Source: Lethocerus indicus (lineage: Eukaryota; Arthropoda; Insecta; Hemiptera; Belostomatidae). Taken from it: a stretch of DNA of 64,000 nucleotides. Positions 50,163-61,824 of this stretch are shown in pieces (position 1 is the first letter of the stretch; every line of letters begins with the position of its first letter). A program made the translations under genes and the position numbers. The notes beneath the pieces were generated by a model that saw only the letters and a program-made list of their open reading frames with translations, did no database searches and had not been told where the DNA came from. The stretch is from contig JACDQD010000006.1 in assembly GCA_019843655.1 (NCBI GenBank), positions 6,750,034 through 6,814,033 on the forward strand, in the 5' to 3' direction.

Positions 50163-51928
50163 TTTTATTGGTGCATACGTTCTGTACGCCGACCTTAGTA
50201 ATCACTACATACTTCTATTTGCCGGAATAAAGTTGTAAATAACTACACCAATAAAAGGAACATTAGCAAGGCTTGGCAAAACGTAACCTTTCTATAAAGA
50301 AATCAGATTTCATTCACCGCAAACGACTTTCACTTCTATTAGGGTTACTATCGAGAAAATTTCAGTCGTTTAAATAACGGCCATGACCAATCGATATCTT
50401 GAAGAGAGGTTCGTTTTTCGTCCGTGCTTCCAAGCTGTACCTTCGGTCAAAGTTCCAGTTTGACAAAATCAATTTACAAATTTTAAAAAAATATGTGAAA
50501 TTTCGGTTATAATCCTGAACCGTCTTGCAGTCGAATCTTGCCGCGAAGGCGGTAAAATACCAGGGGGGGATCAATATATGAAGGGGGCACCGCTCAAGTG
50601 CTTCGGAGGCCCTACTAACCCATATTTCCTGTTTTAATACTCAAATTATCCTTAAAAAATAATCCAATTAAAGCAGAGGTGACATCGAATTAAAACTGGT
50701 CTTTTAATGGCTAACAATTTCCGATCTGGATCCCGTTGAAAGCGAGAGCTGAATCGATACTGTAGGGCCGCCAAGGGGGTGCTCGACTCTACCGACCTAT
50801 ATAAGAGGAATTCGAAGACCGTAGGAATCCTTTCATTCGGAGAAAAGCGTCCCGTGAAAATAACCCGGCAACTGGAGTCCGCCTATCTATTGTCCCAGTC
50901 GGAAAATTTCGCAAACTCGAGACGAAATAGGAATTTCTCCTTATTGGACGGACAAAGAACAATTCCGATTGTGCTCAGGTTACAACTCTCCCTTGTAAAT
51001 TGTAAGCCGTGAATCGATAAAGTGCCGGCCCCCGCCGAGGGGTACCCGCCGCCTCGATAGCCCAATTTCTTTTTATCGTTTGTGCCCGGCTTAACCGACG
51101 CATTTTCCGGCCATTCAAAAGAAAAAAGAAGCCTTCCGCTCCCCCTATTCCGTCGGCGTGGTCGTTACCTGGATTCTGACGGCCCAGTTATACCTAATTG
51201 GTTTACGGCTTTGTTCGTGCCGGACAGTAATGCCGGTAAACTACAAGAACCGAATCGATAGGTGCGGGCCAACCTGGATGGCAGTTCTGTTGGCACAACT
51301 TACCCGTACCTGAGTAAAATTTTTGTAAATGAGAATGAGCCTCGTTTAAATCGAATTCGATATATTTTCAAGCCCAGTTTGGCGGTCTTTAAAGTATAAT
51401 AAAGTTTTTATGAATGAAACATCTGCCAATACCAGTTTTCGAGTTTGGAGAATAACGGAAAATCGTGTTATTTCTACTGGTGGGCCACTGCAGAGCAGCT
51501 TAGAAAGTAAAATGTTAGTGGTGAATCGATATATAAGGGGCCATCAGAGAAGAGGACTGCCCCGCTTATTACGGCGGTCCTTTGTCGTTTTACCTTTAAT
51601 CTCTTTATAGCCGACCTCGTCCGGTCGGCTTTGGCCCGATTCGGACCCGACGTCGGAACCGCCGACTTTCTAAGCCCTCGGCTCGGTTTAGTACCGTCTC
51701 GTAAAGCCCGCTAGTAACACGGCGAATCGATAACGGAGCCGGACCGGACGGGTGACTAGTTCTAAAAGGGAACTCGTGTATCTTTTATTGGGCGGCGTGG
51801 GGCAGTAACGGGGAGAAGAGTAAAATATAAATCGGTAGCTTACCGCTGTCGATGCACAGACAGAGCACGAGTATCGTGACGAGGAGGACGACGGACGCAG
51901 TCATACAGAATTTAGGCCTCTCGATCAT
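29482..51928 (-). CDS. Secreted, GPI-anchored Ly6/uPAR-domain protein (Quiver/Boudin-like family)
   Basis: Small three-finger surface protein; in insects this family includes Quiver/Sleepless, Boudin, Crooked and Coiled, which act in ion-channel regulation or septate-junction assembly. Which orthologue this is cannot be decided here. Three coding exons: 51844-51928, 30428-30616, 29482-29693; 486 nt, 161 aa, phases matching. Exon 1 encodes a signal peptide (28 residues, hydrophobic VVLLVTILVLCLC core) and ends in a clean gtaagc donor. Exons 2-3 supply ten cysteines at 43, 46, 54, 68, 85, 102, 115, 129, 131 and 136, starting with the hallmark CYKC and ending in YCSC...LCN. A possible N-glycosylation sequon, NCS, is at 67-69. 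After a small-residue NGGG cluster (137-140, possible GPI attachment) comes a hydrophobic tail, the standard GPI signal. Codon use is richer in G/C and CpG than in separase or gcl. Intron 1 is 21.2 kb, intron 2 is 734 bp. Confidence 0.92.
33566..33630. repeat. Imperfect hairpin with GGTTAGTATCG motif
   Basis: Paired arms: aacggcg with cgccgtt on the outside and ctaaccct with agggttag on the inside, around an 18-nt loop and an asymmetric internal bulge. The 3' arm contains ggttagtatcg, shared with the hairpin at 34.84 kb. No small-RNA identity is recognised. Confidence 0.6.
34835..34863. repeat. Part of a hairpin with perfect 10-bp arms
   Basis: gatactaacc at 34833-34842 pairs perfectly with ggttagtatc at about 34862-34871 around a ~20-nt GC-rich loop. 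The 3' arm and following bases (ggttagtatcggtggcgccg) resemble the arm of the 33.6-kb hairpin (ggttagtatcgtgaacgccg). Confidence 0.6.
35505..35578. repeat. (GA)n/(GGGAGA)n homopurine tract
   Basis: About 74 bp of uninterrupted A/G made of GA and GGGAGA units. It could form triplex or bind GAGA-type factors; the latter is inference. Confidence 0.95.
36288..37020 (-). repeat. Tandem satellite array, ~71-bp unit, about 10.5 units (inverted)
   Basis: Ten complete copies of gtacttaactaaag are followed by a truncated unit at about 36987-37020 that passes directly into the TA microsatellite. Units are the reverse complement of those at 7340-8106. Three or four central units (about 36545-36790) share a private variant, gggtcaatgacacctgtaaa with ggcaatgtac, indicating local homogenisation. 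Confidence 0.97.
37023..37099. repeat. (TA)n(CA)n microsatellite inside element copy 2
   Basis: A long TA run followed by CA repeats sits between the satellite array and the head block. Copy 1 has only a short TA/TG remnant in this place, so the tract has expanded or contracted since the copies diverged. Confidence 0.95.
38815..38881. repeat. (TA)n microsatellite
   Basis: About 65 bp of TA repeats with one GT interruption near 38827. Confidence 0.96.
41328..41367. repeat. (GT)n microsatellite
   Basis: About 20 GT dinucleotides in the Ly6 intron. Confidence 0.97.
44606..44691. repeat. Duplicated segment, copy at 47838-47920
   Basis: gaggagtgtttgaaa through gttaataaaacgcttttcac is shared almost base for base with 47838-47920. 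At the second site it abuts LINE coding sequence; here it lies just left of LINE fragment A. The two are pieces of one ancestral arrangement that was duplicated. Confidence 0.9.
44707..45148 (+). mobile_element. Jockey-type LINE fragment A (3' end of ORF2 plus 3' UTR)
   Basis: 5'-truncated non-LTR retrotransposon remnant. From about 44724 the plus strand encodes the C-terminal end of a Jockey-clade ORF2: LNAPWYVSN, then NDLNIPTVDEV and KFHSRLSPHPNP, closing at the stop at 44928-44930. This is the tail that follows the reverse-transcriptase domain in the family. An A-rich end (acaaaaataaaaaggtt) follows at about 45050. The match to copy B continues past it to about 45148, so a genomic segment and not only the LINE was duplicated. 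It holds about 31 bp (near 44990-45021) absent from copy B. Confidence 0.85.
47165..47838 (-). mobile_element. Jockey-type LINE fragment C (RT C-terminus, minus strand)
   Basis: The longest of the LINE remnants. Read on the minus strand from 47838 it gives RTEICPRTGSIPIP, then QQIRYLGLHLDERL, NKLTIYKAILKPTWTYGIELWG-like sequence, and FLRTVLNAPWYVSN through the same HSRLSPHPNP tail as fragments A and B. These are the conserved Jockey-clade segments at the thumb side of the reverse transcriptase and after it. A short frame disturbance follows YGIELWG, and a TNGG insertion breaks the NHTIH motif, so it is dead. The poly-A end is at about 47167-47192. Confidence 0.88.
47838..47920. repeat. Duplicated segment, copy at 44606-44691
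   Basis: Near-identical partner of 44606-44691, directly adjoining the 5' end of LINE fragment C. Confidence 0.9.
48127..48534 (+). mobile_element. Jockey-type LINE fragment B (3' end of ORF2 plus 3' UTR)
   Basis: Nearly identical to fragment A at 44707-45148, with the same 5' truncation point (caaatagttgaacc) and the same downstream non-LINE sequence up to gtagacctgcg. Two independent insertions would not share both breakpoints, so this pair arose by segmental duplication. It differs from A by a ~31-bp deletion and scattered substitutions. Confidence 0.87.
48562..48630 (-). mobile_element. Short Jockey-type RT fragment D
   Basis: Matches 47777-47840 (aattggtatgctgccggttc and onward) and on the minus strand encodes the same RTEICPRTGSIPI segment. 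It lies just right of fragment B but in opposite orientation, indicating a rearranged copy. Confidence 0.82.
49913..50008. mobile_element. Solo, palindromic copy of the element head block
   Basis: ataccgtagatttcgtctgt and cctcctctcgctgg (plus orientation) are followed directly by the inverted version ending cagaccacaaaacagg. The two halves form a near-perfect hairpin of roughly 28 bp per arm around gcctcctctcgctgg. The right half matches the head of copies 1 and 2 at full length. There is no satellite array, but a TA microsatellite follows about 100 bp downstream. Confidence 0.8.
50107..50158. repeat. (TA)n microsatellite
   Basis: About 26 TA dinucleotides, downstream of the palindromic element-head copy. 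Confidence 0.97.
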
Positions 51929-53650
51929 GTTCGTACGGACCCGGAAAAATAAAAATTAAAATAAAGAACGAACTGAAGTAAGGTTTGTGGGGTCGATGGT
52001 CGATGTTAACCGGCTAGTTTGAGCATTGAACACATATGTAGCGATTGATAAGTGAGGCGGTCGTGGGCGGAGGAGCCTGTTTTCCCAGCGGGCGGCCTTC
52101 TCTCGACGTTGGACCTCGTCCTGGCTCAGGGCTCGACTGAAGATGCTCCTCTCCTACACGGGGCCTCCTCTACCACTCACTGCCCGGGCGGCTCCCGACC
52201 ACCACCGCCAGGCGGCACCACTTCCACCTCCCGCCATTCAAAAACATCGGCTCAAACCCCAATCGGCTCGCCGCATTTTCATTAACCACCTTAACTAACC
52301 TTCTACCCAACAACAGACACAATAGAAACACATTTCGAAGGGGGAGGGGGAGAGTTAATCACAAATTAAAACCACATACCTCTGTAACCGCTCGGTGAGA
52401 TCTCCTATTGTTCCAGTCAATTGTAAACCCGCATCACGTCTCAACTAAATAAATCTCTGAGCCGAATTTGACAGTTTAAAAAAAGTGATTTCCGGCCCAT
52501 TTCCGAATTATTCGGAAAAAAATAGTATCACCCCCGACTTCTTAAAGTGTGACAAACACGTGTTCGAATCGATTCGCCGAAATATCGAATTTCTTTCCTG
52601 CTCCGAGTCCCCTAGACTCCCCTAATCCATCTTTAAAATGCTATAGCACCAGATTTTGTATGAAAATATCAATTCGGCATAATATATATCCATTACAAAG
52701 GCTTCTTTCGAGTCATTTCGTGCATATACCCACTTGCTCCAGTGATCGGTAAATGTTGTTTTCTTAAACTACCTTGAAAATGCATCAGTTTGGGTTTCTA
52801 CGCGATCTATACAAGCGTAGATTGTAAGAAAACGCCTCGTAACCATTCGGCGACTAGAAAGGTGAAAAAATTGGTTTTTTTAACATTTCGAAAATTTGGG
52901 TATCTCGATGTTCATTCCATAAATGCGGAATCGTCCAGAATTACGGAATATATCTACTTAATCAAAAACTTTTACTTCTGTATCTTTTCGGAAACGTTCG
53001 TACTAAGCGGTGCGACGGCCGGGCGCAATTCTGGAAAAGAAACACTGGAATAACGCCAACTGCAATAAAACTGGGGACTATATCCAAATGGTATCATAAA
53101 AATCCGGTTTAAGGCCGGAATTATGATCTCCCGAAGCTAACTTCCCCGTGCTTGTTTTTCGTGGTTATTTTACTAGGCACCGTTAGCCGCCCGAACGGCC
53201 CTGACTTCTTCGATCGAATACGAATAGGTGGTTCCAATCAAGGTAATAATGTTTTTAAGTTGTACAAACTAAGGATTTAAGAATGGTTTTATAGAGGGAG
53301 AGAGAGAGAGAGAAAAAACCACAATGCTAATTCCCCCGAATATTTTCTCCGCAGCGTCGTGGGGTCCCAATTGTTCAAGCAGCGATCATCCACTCATTTT
53401 ATTGTAAAGTGCTTCTTAAATACCACAATCATTATGATATGAAAATTAAATATTGTTTCAGGAAAATGGGGCGGTTCTACGTATCAATAAAATACCCTAG
53501 TATATTTCGTTCATCTTCTTATCAAACTTAAGAGATAAAAGTGGTTTCGAGCTCACTCGATGATTTTTTCTCTTGAACAGATGTTAACAATTCGCATTTT
53601 TCACTGGAACAAATACCTTTGGCTACAAACATTGCAGATGCACATTTTAC
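51929..53650. promoter_or_regulatory. Upstream region of the Ly6 gene
   Basis: CpG-rich non-coding DNA 5' of the Ly6 signal-peptide exon, presumably holding its 5' UTR and promoter. No TATA box or initiator could be assigned with confidence. A short GA tract lies at 53293-53314. The open frame at 52052-52285 is low-complexity and not supported. Confidence 0.4.
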
Positions 53651-56527
53651 AACTTCTTTAAATCAATGTTAATATCGCTAACTTTAATACTTAGGCATAG
53701 GAGAGAGGAATAATACTTGAAGTATCATAATTCATAGATTGCCACACGCGAGCAGGTGAATAAATCTTTCGATGTTATTTCCAATAAGTTCGTTTTTATT
53801 ATTTTAGAAAACCTGTCAAAACGCTGCAACTATTATCTCTTACGGAATTAAAATTTATCGTTAAACCGAAATTTTGCAAATTTATTCTATACGTTTCAGA
53901 GTTGCAATTCGTACTTTTTTGTTTTTGGTGTTGATGATTTCAGTAAAATTGTGGAAACCTGCACAAACACAGATTTATAGGAAACAATTGTTCTATTGTT
54001 CAATTGTGGTAATGAATTTAAAATAGTACCATAGCCTTATTATTAAATGATACAACATTTTTAATTATTATTATTTTCCTAATTTTTAGTTCAATACCAT
54101 ATTATGGATAATTTTATATATAAAATGTTTATGGTATTGCAGTGGAAAAAATATTCAATTGACCAGATATTAGTAAATGTAAAAATTGTGCCAATTTTAG
54201 TAGATAGATTTATTCTGATATACACAAAGGCAGTAGATAATAATCGATTTAGACGGGTTTTCAGGTTTTATTTTGATTTCATAATTACAAAATACTTCAT
54301 TTTGACTTGTGATGTTGAAACAAAATAAATATAAAATAATTGCACCTTTGAAACTAAGAACAAGTAAATTCAATTTTTAAATCTATATTAATGATAGCAC
54401 CAGAGTTTTAAGGAAATTATATTGTTTGGAAAGATGATAAAAACACTAAGCAGAAGATAGAGCAGAACATATACAGAATTTAATGATAAATAGTAATAGA
54501 TAAAATATATAAATAATATACGTGCATCAGACACATATTAAATGATATGATAATTAAGCAGTGAATAGTATGATTCTTTACATGGAATAATATATAAGGA
54601 GGGAAAGGAATAATAATATTTATTTGTTCTTAATACTTAACTATTAAATGCAATATCAAATCTAAAAATAATTCGTGATTCTTTATATAGTTTTATAACA
54701 CTAAGACACAGACATACACACACATATGGACTTCAATCATGATTATAAATAAAAATACAAAAGTCAGTGTAAACAGAGCTTAATCAAGATAAGTTCCATA
54801 CATTATCATTTAATTTACACATTAACTGTGAATTAGTTTCCAAAATTATGATTATAAATACAAATATTGTAGAATTACAAATGTCTTTAGAGAATATCCT
54901 GATTACTTTTAGACAAGCAATATTTAAAATAAATAAGATCAATACATTATACAATTTATATATGATAATTTATGTGTGAATATAATTATCCTGAAACAAA
55001 GTTAAATATGAAAATGAATGAGTGTAACAATTAATGAAAATATGTTATTTATTAAATCATAGAGAAAATATAGGAGTATAGGCACAAATATATATATTTT
55101 AAACCTTTTATTCTTCTCTAGAACATTATAAAATTCTGCAAGGTTAAAAAAATACCTCACTTTATATACATTGTCTGACTAACAGTTTAATCACACCAAC
55201 TTGAAATTTAATTAATTGTCAAAAATCTAAGTAAAAACTATTATTGGTGAAAAAATCTGCTTACAATTTTAAAAAACAAGCTTAGGAGATTAATATCTGA
55301 GTTTTGGAATTACATTTATTGAATTATTCAGCAGTATTTACATTCATATTTATTATATTAGTAATAATTAAAATAGTTCCATTAATCAAATAAATATACT
55401 AATAGCCTTATGTATGATGCCTGTTAGAATCTACTTAGTGGATTGATTTAGGTGAGGCTAAATTAATTTTGGTTATTAAGGTTTCCAACAGATAATGGTT
55501 AATTCAAAATTTAAAATACATCTATTACCTTAAATTTTTAGGATAACAAAAAAGTATTCTAGATGAAGTAAGTAAATTTATTATTAATTTAATTCACCCT
55601 GCCATATAATGATTCATCATTTAAACTTGGCAAGTTAATTATGGGTTTCAAAAATATTAATTAAAAAACAATTTGATTTTATTAGTGTTAAATTTACAAT
55701 ATAAATAAATAAATTGTTAGAACACTAACCTCTAAGGCATGTGCGTTACATAATGCTGTTTTATTTATTGTTATTTTATACTATTCGATATTATAATACA
55801 TTTATTTAACAAATTCAAAGGCACTGTTTTCCAAAAAACAAAGGAATGTTCACTAACAATTACATATATACATGTTAAATTTGGTTCATATAAAAAAAAG
55901 AAAAGGTTTTCCTTGAAGCAATCAATTTTGCTTTTTTATCAGTCTTATAATTTATGAAATATAAATTTAAAATTGGTAACTAATGATTAGATAAATTTCA
56001 TAATGGACAGTTATAATGACTTCAACATGATGTCCATTAGTTGTACGTAAATAAAAAAAATGATGTGAACATACAATATACAATACAATATGTGCAAACT
56101 TTAAATAGCAAGGTATTCTAAACACATCCATGGGATAACTATTGCAATTTCACCACCAAACCAAAACAAAAATTGAATAATTTAATTGTTCCATCAAGAC
56201 ACATTATCAAAACATTTTTTGCTTTTATTAGACAAATTTATATCATATAGATGATTGTCACAGCAGTAAAAATAATTATTTTACTGCAAATTCACAGTGA
56301 TTACATTTTTTGACAAGCATTCATATGATCTGAAAAATGAATATTACTTAATGAGGTAATGAAAAGAGTACTAAAATGAGTACTATCCCTGTGAACCTTG
56401 TTACCGAACCTAGACCACAAATAATAAACAAACAAAATATAAATTAATATTAAAAACAAACAACACGTGTTAACTGAAGCATTTGCATTAGTTTAAAACA
56501 TTACTTTATATTGGTTTAATATTATAT
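53651..56527. other. AT-rich, CpG-poor 3' flank of gcl
   Basis: Composition shifts from CpG-rich to AT-rich near 53.7-54.3 kb and stays so into gcl. It contains the gcl 3' UTR at its right edge; a minus-strand AATAAA at 56224-56229, about 300 nt past the stop, is a candidate polyadenylation signal. No supported coding sequence. Confidence 0.5.
56224..56229 (-). terminator. Candidate gcl polyadenylation signal
   Basis: Minus-strand AATAAA about 300 nt after the gcl stop. Tentative, because the surrounding DNA is very AT-rich. Confidence 0.3.
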
Positions 56528-56914
56528 TTACGACCAACATTCTCTGGTGTTTGGAGTTGGTTCTGGTATTGGGGATGTAAGAAGTAAATTGACAACAATA
56601 TACAATGGATAATCAAACTCTTTATCCAAGTCAAGAAGTTTTACTTCTTGATTTCTTGCAAGAGTCAATGACATGATACCAGTTGTGGCCCTTTTCTTCA
56701 CTTGTCGTTTTTCATTCAGATTGATGACTTCAACTCTAAAAAATGTTGAATACACATATCTTGAGAACAAGAACAATAAAAGAATTGTACAAATTGAAAA
56801 ATATGTAGAAAGAAATTTCATGAGCCTTTTACAAATCCTCTGGTAATCCTATATTTATTTATAATAGTAATATGCTAAATAATATTATATATAATAATTA
56901 TTTAATATAAGATA

Positions 56915-56954
<40 letters not shown>

Positions 56955-59503
56955 ATAATATGTGGTGACATATATAGTATTCTGTTACCTAAAACTATAT
57001 AAAAAAATTAATAATGTAATTAACCTTGTAATAAGATTCCGTGAAACTATATGGGAACTGAACTCTGTTGTGTTCCTCTGTCTTTTGACAATTATTGCAT
57101 GTTCAATCACAGACCAAATGAGATCTAAACCATAAGTGAACCCATTCCATCTCCATGAATGGTTTTCATCTGATTCTATTACTCTCCCATAACGCAAGCA
57201 ATGGTTTTTAAAATACTGTTCATCAATTTCTGTTGGTCTGTAAACAAAATTGTCACGTGAACATAATAAATAAATATTACATAATTTTTCAACTATAAGT
57301 ATTATAAATCACTGATAACATAATTTATATATTCACAACTTAAAATTGCCTTTTCTTTTTTAAAAATTAATAATAAGTTAATTAGTCAAAAATTAACAAT
57401 AATTAAATTAATAAAGAATTCATTAATATTATATTTCTGAAATACTACACAATTACAAAATCGTGTATATCTAGCATTGAAATGGAGATTTTAACTTATA
57501 TAATACTTTACATTTAACAGAACGTTTCATTTACTTTTAACTAAGAAGTAATTTTATATAATTTAAAAATAATGACAATGTCTAGGATTATTGATCATTT
57601 CATTGTTTAAATCAAATTCAGGTCTATGAAGCATAATTATCATTGGATAAAATAATACAGTTCAGGAGTTAGTTGGTTGAGGACAGAAATAAATTTTACT
57701 GATGAGTAAATGTTTATAGTTGTATGTTATATTATACTGAATTAGAATTAAGTTAATAATTAAATTAAATAATTCATTTTGTGATCTGCTGACAGAAATA
57801 ATTTTTATTAAAATCAACGTAATATTATAGTGGATTTGAATGCCATGAATCATGAAAAAAATTCATAAGTTATTCTTACCCTTTATCAATACCTGCTGAA
57901 ACCCTTAACATGGCGACCCACTGAGAACCATAAACAGAGAGCAACCAGGCTTCTGGAATTATTTTATCCAGGGCAATCATTGAAACATCTCTCATATGCA
58001 ACAGTAAATGCCCCAGCCGAATATGTCGGAACACATTCATGAATTCCATGCCCCTTTCGGTCAACAGAAATGGTGTGGTATCATCTAAACACACCAACCA
58101 TTACCTACACACTGACAATAACTTCCAAAAGGCAAAACATATTATCATTATTAATTGTTTAATAACTAAGTTATGACATTTCATGAAGATGAGCTGTCAT
58201 GCTTTAGACCTATTCTTTAGGAATGATAAAGAAACCTGGATAATAAAAACTGTAATAATACATTTTTTCAAAACTAAACAATTCCAACCCACAATGATAT
58301 TTAAAATGATAAAGCTATTGTTCTTGTTTTAATAATTAACAATGCCTAGATATTATAATTTTTAGGAAACACGAACAGATGCAAAACCTGTTTATATTAA
58401 ATGATTATGTTAAATAAATCTAAAACATGTATCACAAATCAATTGATTTTTAAAACGGATTTCACCTTTATTGGAACGATAGAACTGTTCACAATCTTTT
58501 GATTTGTCATCAGCATGCTCCCAGTTTGGATTGCATCTGGTATAAACCCATTTCCGGAGGAGGAGATATAAAAACATTTCAGTCTGTATTACACAAAGGT
58601 GAGGATGACTAATGATATCATTCATTAAGTCAGTACTGAAAAAAAAATTGACAATCAAATAACATCTGTCAATAAGTATATTCGTGGAGATTCACACATC
58701 TAGCAGTTTGAATTAAAAATTTAAATTAATTTACAAAATTAAATTTAAATTTAAATTAAATACACCCCTACAATAAATTTAGTCATTTAAAAATAATAAT
58801 TTGTTATTTTATTTCTTACACACAAGACTAGCTGTACTTTTTTCAGTTTAACTCACCTGGTTTTTACAATGAGTAATTTTGATCCTTTAATGGGAATATT
58901 GTTTACAGTTGCAGGGAGCGTATACTGAATTATTTTTACAATAAAAATTCTTTGCAATTAAAAAAACCTTTGTGTAATCATTTTTAATACCAGTCCTTAA
59001 AATTGTTTCTGAAATTGCTATGCAATACAAAGAACATCTTACTTACTCAATTTCCTGAAGCCTGTTAGTATTTTTATAGTAGTATTCCACAAGATTTACA
59101 GCAAACCATTCTAGAACTACTTCTTTCACGTTTTTAAGACCATACCTACATGAAGCATTATAAAAATGGACTGCTGTCTGTAATTAAAGAAAATAGTGAA
59201 CACTAATTATATAAAATCATGGTAAATAATTATAATATTTATATACATGCTAGCAATTATAACTAACAAATTACAACATGTATAATTAATTAATTTTATC
59301 TCCTGCAGCATATTAATTTGTTTTATTACAATATTGATTTCCAACTGATATTTAAAAATCAATAATTGGTCAGGTAATTAAAAATTAATACTGAAATAAT
59401 TAAACTAAAAAGTGGTATTTTAAGAGTAAAAGAAGCCATTAGTTTTTTCAATCAAAGCAGTACAATTAATTTAACTATATTACAGGCCAATAATTTTTTA
59501 CAA

Positions 59504-59546
<43 letters not shown>

Positions 59547-61184
59547 AATAAAAGAAAAATAGCAATATTTTTCATTTCCATATGAATTCTTACCAATGGG
59601 CTGACATTTTCTATCATGATTTCTGAACATTGCTCGATGAGCCCTTCCATTTGAAACAGCGAAGCTGCAGCAAGCACACCAACAACAACACATGGTTCAA
59701 TTGATATTTCATCAAGGTAAAATGAACCAAATACCACATTTAAAGCTACAGAAACAAATACACAATTTAATTAATATAAAAGTTTATGTATATATACCTC
59801 AAATGTATCAATATGGCAATAATATTTGTTGTCTAATATTTCCCTATGCGTTCCTTATCCTGTTTATTATTTTTAATTAAGGCTCAGGAATCATCAAAAT
59901 TTAATACTATATTTTGTTTATGAATTTTTAATACATACACTCTAATGTGATGTTGGCATCAGCAACTTCAATTGGAATATAAGATTTGTTTGATTCATTC
60001 CACGAACCAGAAAACATACTATTGAAATAATGACTCTGAAATAAGAAACATGAAATTATAATGCCAGTAAACATTAAAAAATATATGGGATACAAATTAA
60101 ATGATGCATTATCAGTACACTCTTTATGTGAATAATATTATTTAATTTCAATTCAAAGTCTATTTCAATTTATTTATATTGACAAATGCTGTCAATATTA
60201 ATTAAAGTTAGAAATATTGAAAATTGCCTTATATCACAATTTATGTGTACTCTTTCACTGTAAATACAGTAAAAGGGGTAAGTTTATAATTAGTTTTATG
60301 GATTGTCAATACCTGTCTCAAATATACTTTGTGTAACTTCCAATCTTTATTTAGCATGTTCACAGTGACATCACTATCTTTTCCCTCTACAAATAATGCT
60401 TTATAAATATAATGTGCAGTACAGATTAATTTTCTCCTGGAAAGAAGTAATAAATACACATCAATCTTTAATATTTAAATACTTATACTTGTAATTGTAT
60501 AGTTGTACTTAGAATTGAGAATTATCCATTATTAAATAAATAATTCTGATGGGGTTCAAAATAGAATTTTTTGTAATAGTACCTAACCATATTAGTCAGT
60601 GTAAAAAGGATGTGCACAATTAATAAGCCTATTAACTGAGTAACAGTCTATTTTCTGGATATCAAGAGAGTACAAATTTATTCATAAAAACATTGATAAT
60701 AATAACATTCTTAGATAAGTGGAGGTTGTCAGATTGATATGCAATTTATACAGAATGAAACATAAACTACTTAAATTTAATCAATATGGTAAGAGTGTAT
60801 GAGTAATTAAGGTAAAAGATATAAATCTAATTCAAAAAGTGGCCTCTGCTTTATGAAAGAAAAAAGGACCATATGTGGACAGTGTAATCAATCACTTATC
60901 AACACTTTTACATTACACTGCCTTGTGGATACTCTCAATATTTCAACTGACAAAGCTTGCTGCATGATTCATAGGCTAAAGCCGACAACATAGCGTTTAA
61001 AAACATATATAATAAAATAAAATATATACTTCTTTGTTGAATGGAGCGATTTCATAAGTTCCTCTTCATCATCGGATACCGATTCCTTCTTCCTCTTGTA
61101 CCTCCTCTGAATGAAAGTGCCGTTGACGCTCCTTGCCACGACTTCGGGACAATAGTCGGCGACGGCGCTGAAAACTTTTCCCAT
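56528..61184 (-). CDS. gcl: Germ cell-less (GMCL1 homologue), BTB-BACK Cullin-3 adaptor
   Basis: Substrate adaptor of a Cullin-3 ubiquitin ligase at the nuclear envelope and cell cortex; in Drosophila it is needed for primordial germ-cell formation. Nine coding exons: 61030-61184, 60313-60436, 59939-60035, 59594-59745, 59047-59177, 58466-58635, 57880-58084, 57025-57237, 56528-56735. They give 484 codons plus stop with phases matching throughout. I start at MGKVFS because Gly2 and Ser6 fit an N-myristoylation site, as in human GMCL1 (MGSLSS); an in-frame ATG seven codons upstream (61205) is the alternative. Then a basic RRYKRKK stretch (27-33, possible nuclear signal), an acidic DDEEE run, the BTB domain (about 62-170, KDSDVTV, WKLHKVYL, FNSMFSGSW), a BACK-like region, and the GCL-specific C-terminal region with FRHIRL, SWRWNGF and YGLDL. 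The length is near human (515 aa). The exon 8 donor is GTTAAT, a weak but in-frame site. Confidence 0.95.
56919..56952. repeat. (TA)n microsatellite in gcl intron 8
   Basis: About 17 TA dinucleotides between gcl exons 8 and 9. Confidence 0.96.
59506..59542. repeat. (TA)n microsatellite in gcl intron 4
   Basis: About 18 TA dinucleotides, starting roughly 50 bp inside the intron after gcl exon 4. Confidence 0.96.
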
Positions 61185-61205
61185 CGTTTTAAGACATGTT
61201 TCCAT

Positions 61206-61824
61206 CCGGGTGGAGTCGAGCTGAAGCGAAACCCGTTTTCTCTCACCTAAGTGTCTGAAACGTCAAGCGGACTCGACACCGTCCTGGGAGCTGACCGCCG
61301 GGTATCGCACCCTCGGTTCTGGAATATACACGGGCACTGTTAATCCAGGAGCGATAGATAAAAATCATTGCATAACTCGAATAGAAATCGAACGGACACC
61401 TTTACTGATGTTCGAACATAAACATTTCGTAACATTTTTACTGCCTGCTTGAGTCCCGATTGACACGGATACAGAATATACTTTTCCTTAAAAGGGCTCA
61501 CGTAGACTCATTCCTATATACATATATTTCAGTCCTGACGGTTTAAGAATTAATATCTAATCAATATATTAGATATGCAATTAAATAATGCTTTACCTAA
61601 GTGAACTATAAATCGGTAAATGTATAGCATACATTTCAAAATACGACTAAATCTTATTTCAAACGAAATATGCACAATATTCACTTTTGAATTAGTTATA
61701 CTGGAACTCAGTAAGAAATTCGGACTATTATTACTAATTGATATTCATTTTCTCCGCTCCTTCTCCTGGATTTCAGGACCGTATATGATGACTTTAACCT
61801 TCTCGACTGTTACCCAACGGAAAA
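61206..61824. promoter_or_regulatory. Divergent promoter region between gcl and COX18
   Basis: The two start codons point away from each other across about 620 bp. CpG, nearly absent in both gene bodies, is common here. A donor-like aggtgaga (minus strand, near 61245) could mark a gcl 5' UTR intron. The two genes probably share open chromatin and may be co-regulated; that is inference from spacing. Confidence 0.6.

Larger units (their letters stand above)
48640..51843. other. Ly6 intron 1, right part: non-coding
   Basis: Apart from the element-head palindrome (49913-50008) and a TA microsatellite (50107-50158), nothing recognisable is present. CpG is frequent from about 50.6 kb toward exon 1. 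Confidence 0.5.

Noticed and set aside
61052..61246. 64-codon minus frame starting MRENGF over gcl exon 1
   Set aside because: It is the alternate frame of the true gcl first exon and does not continue into exon 2.
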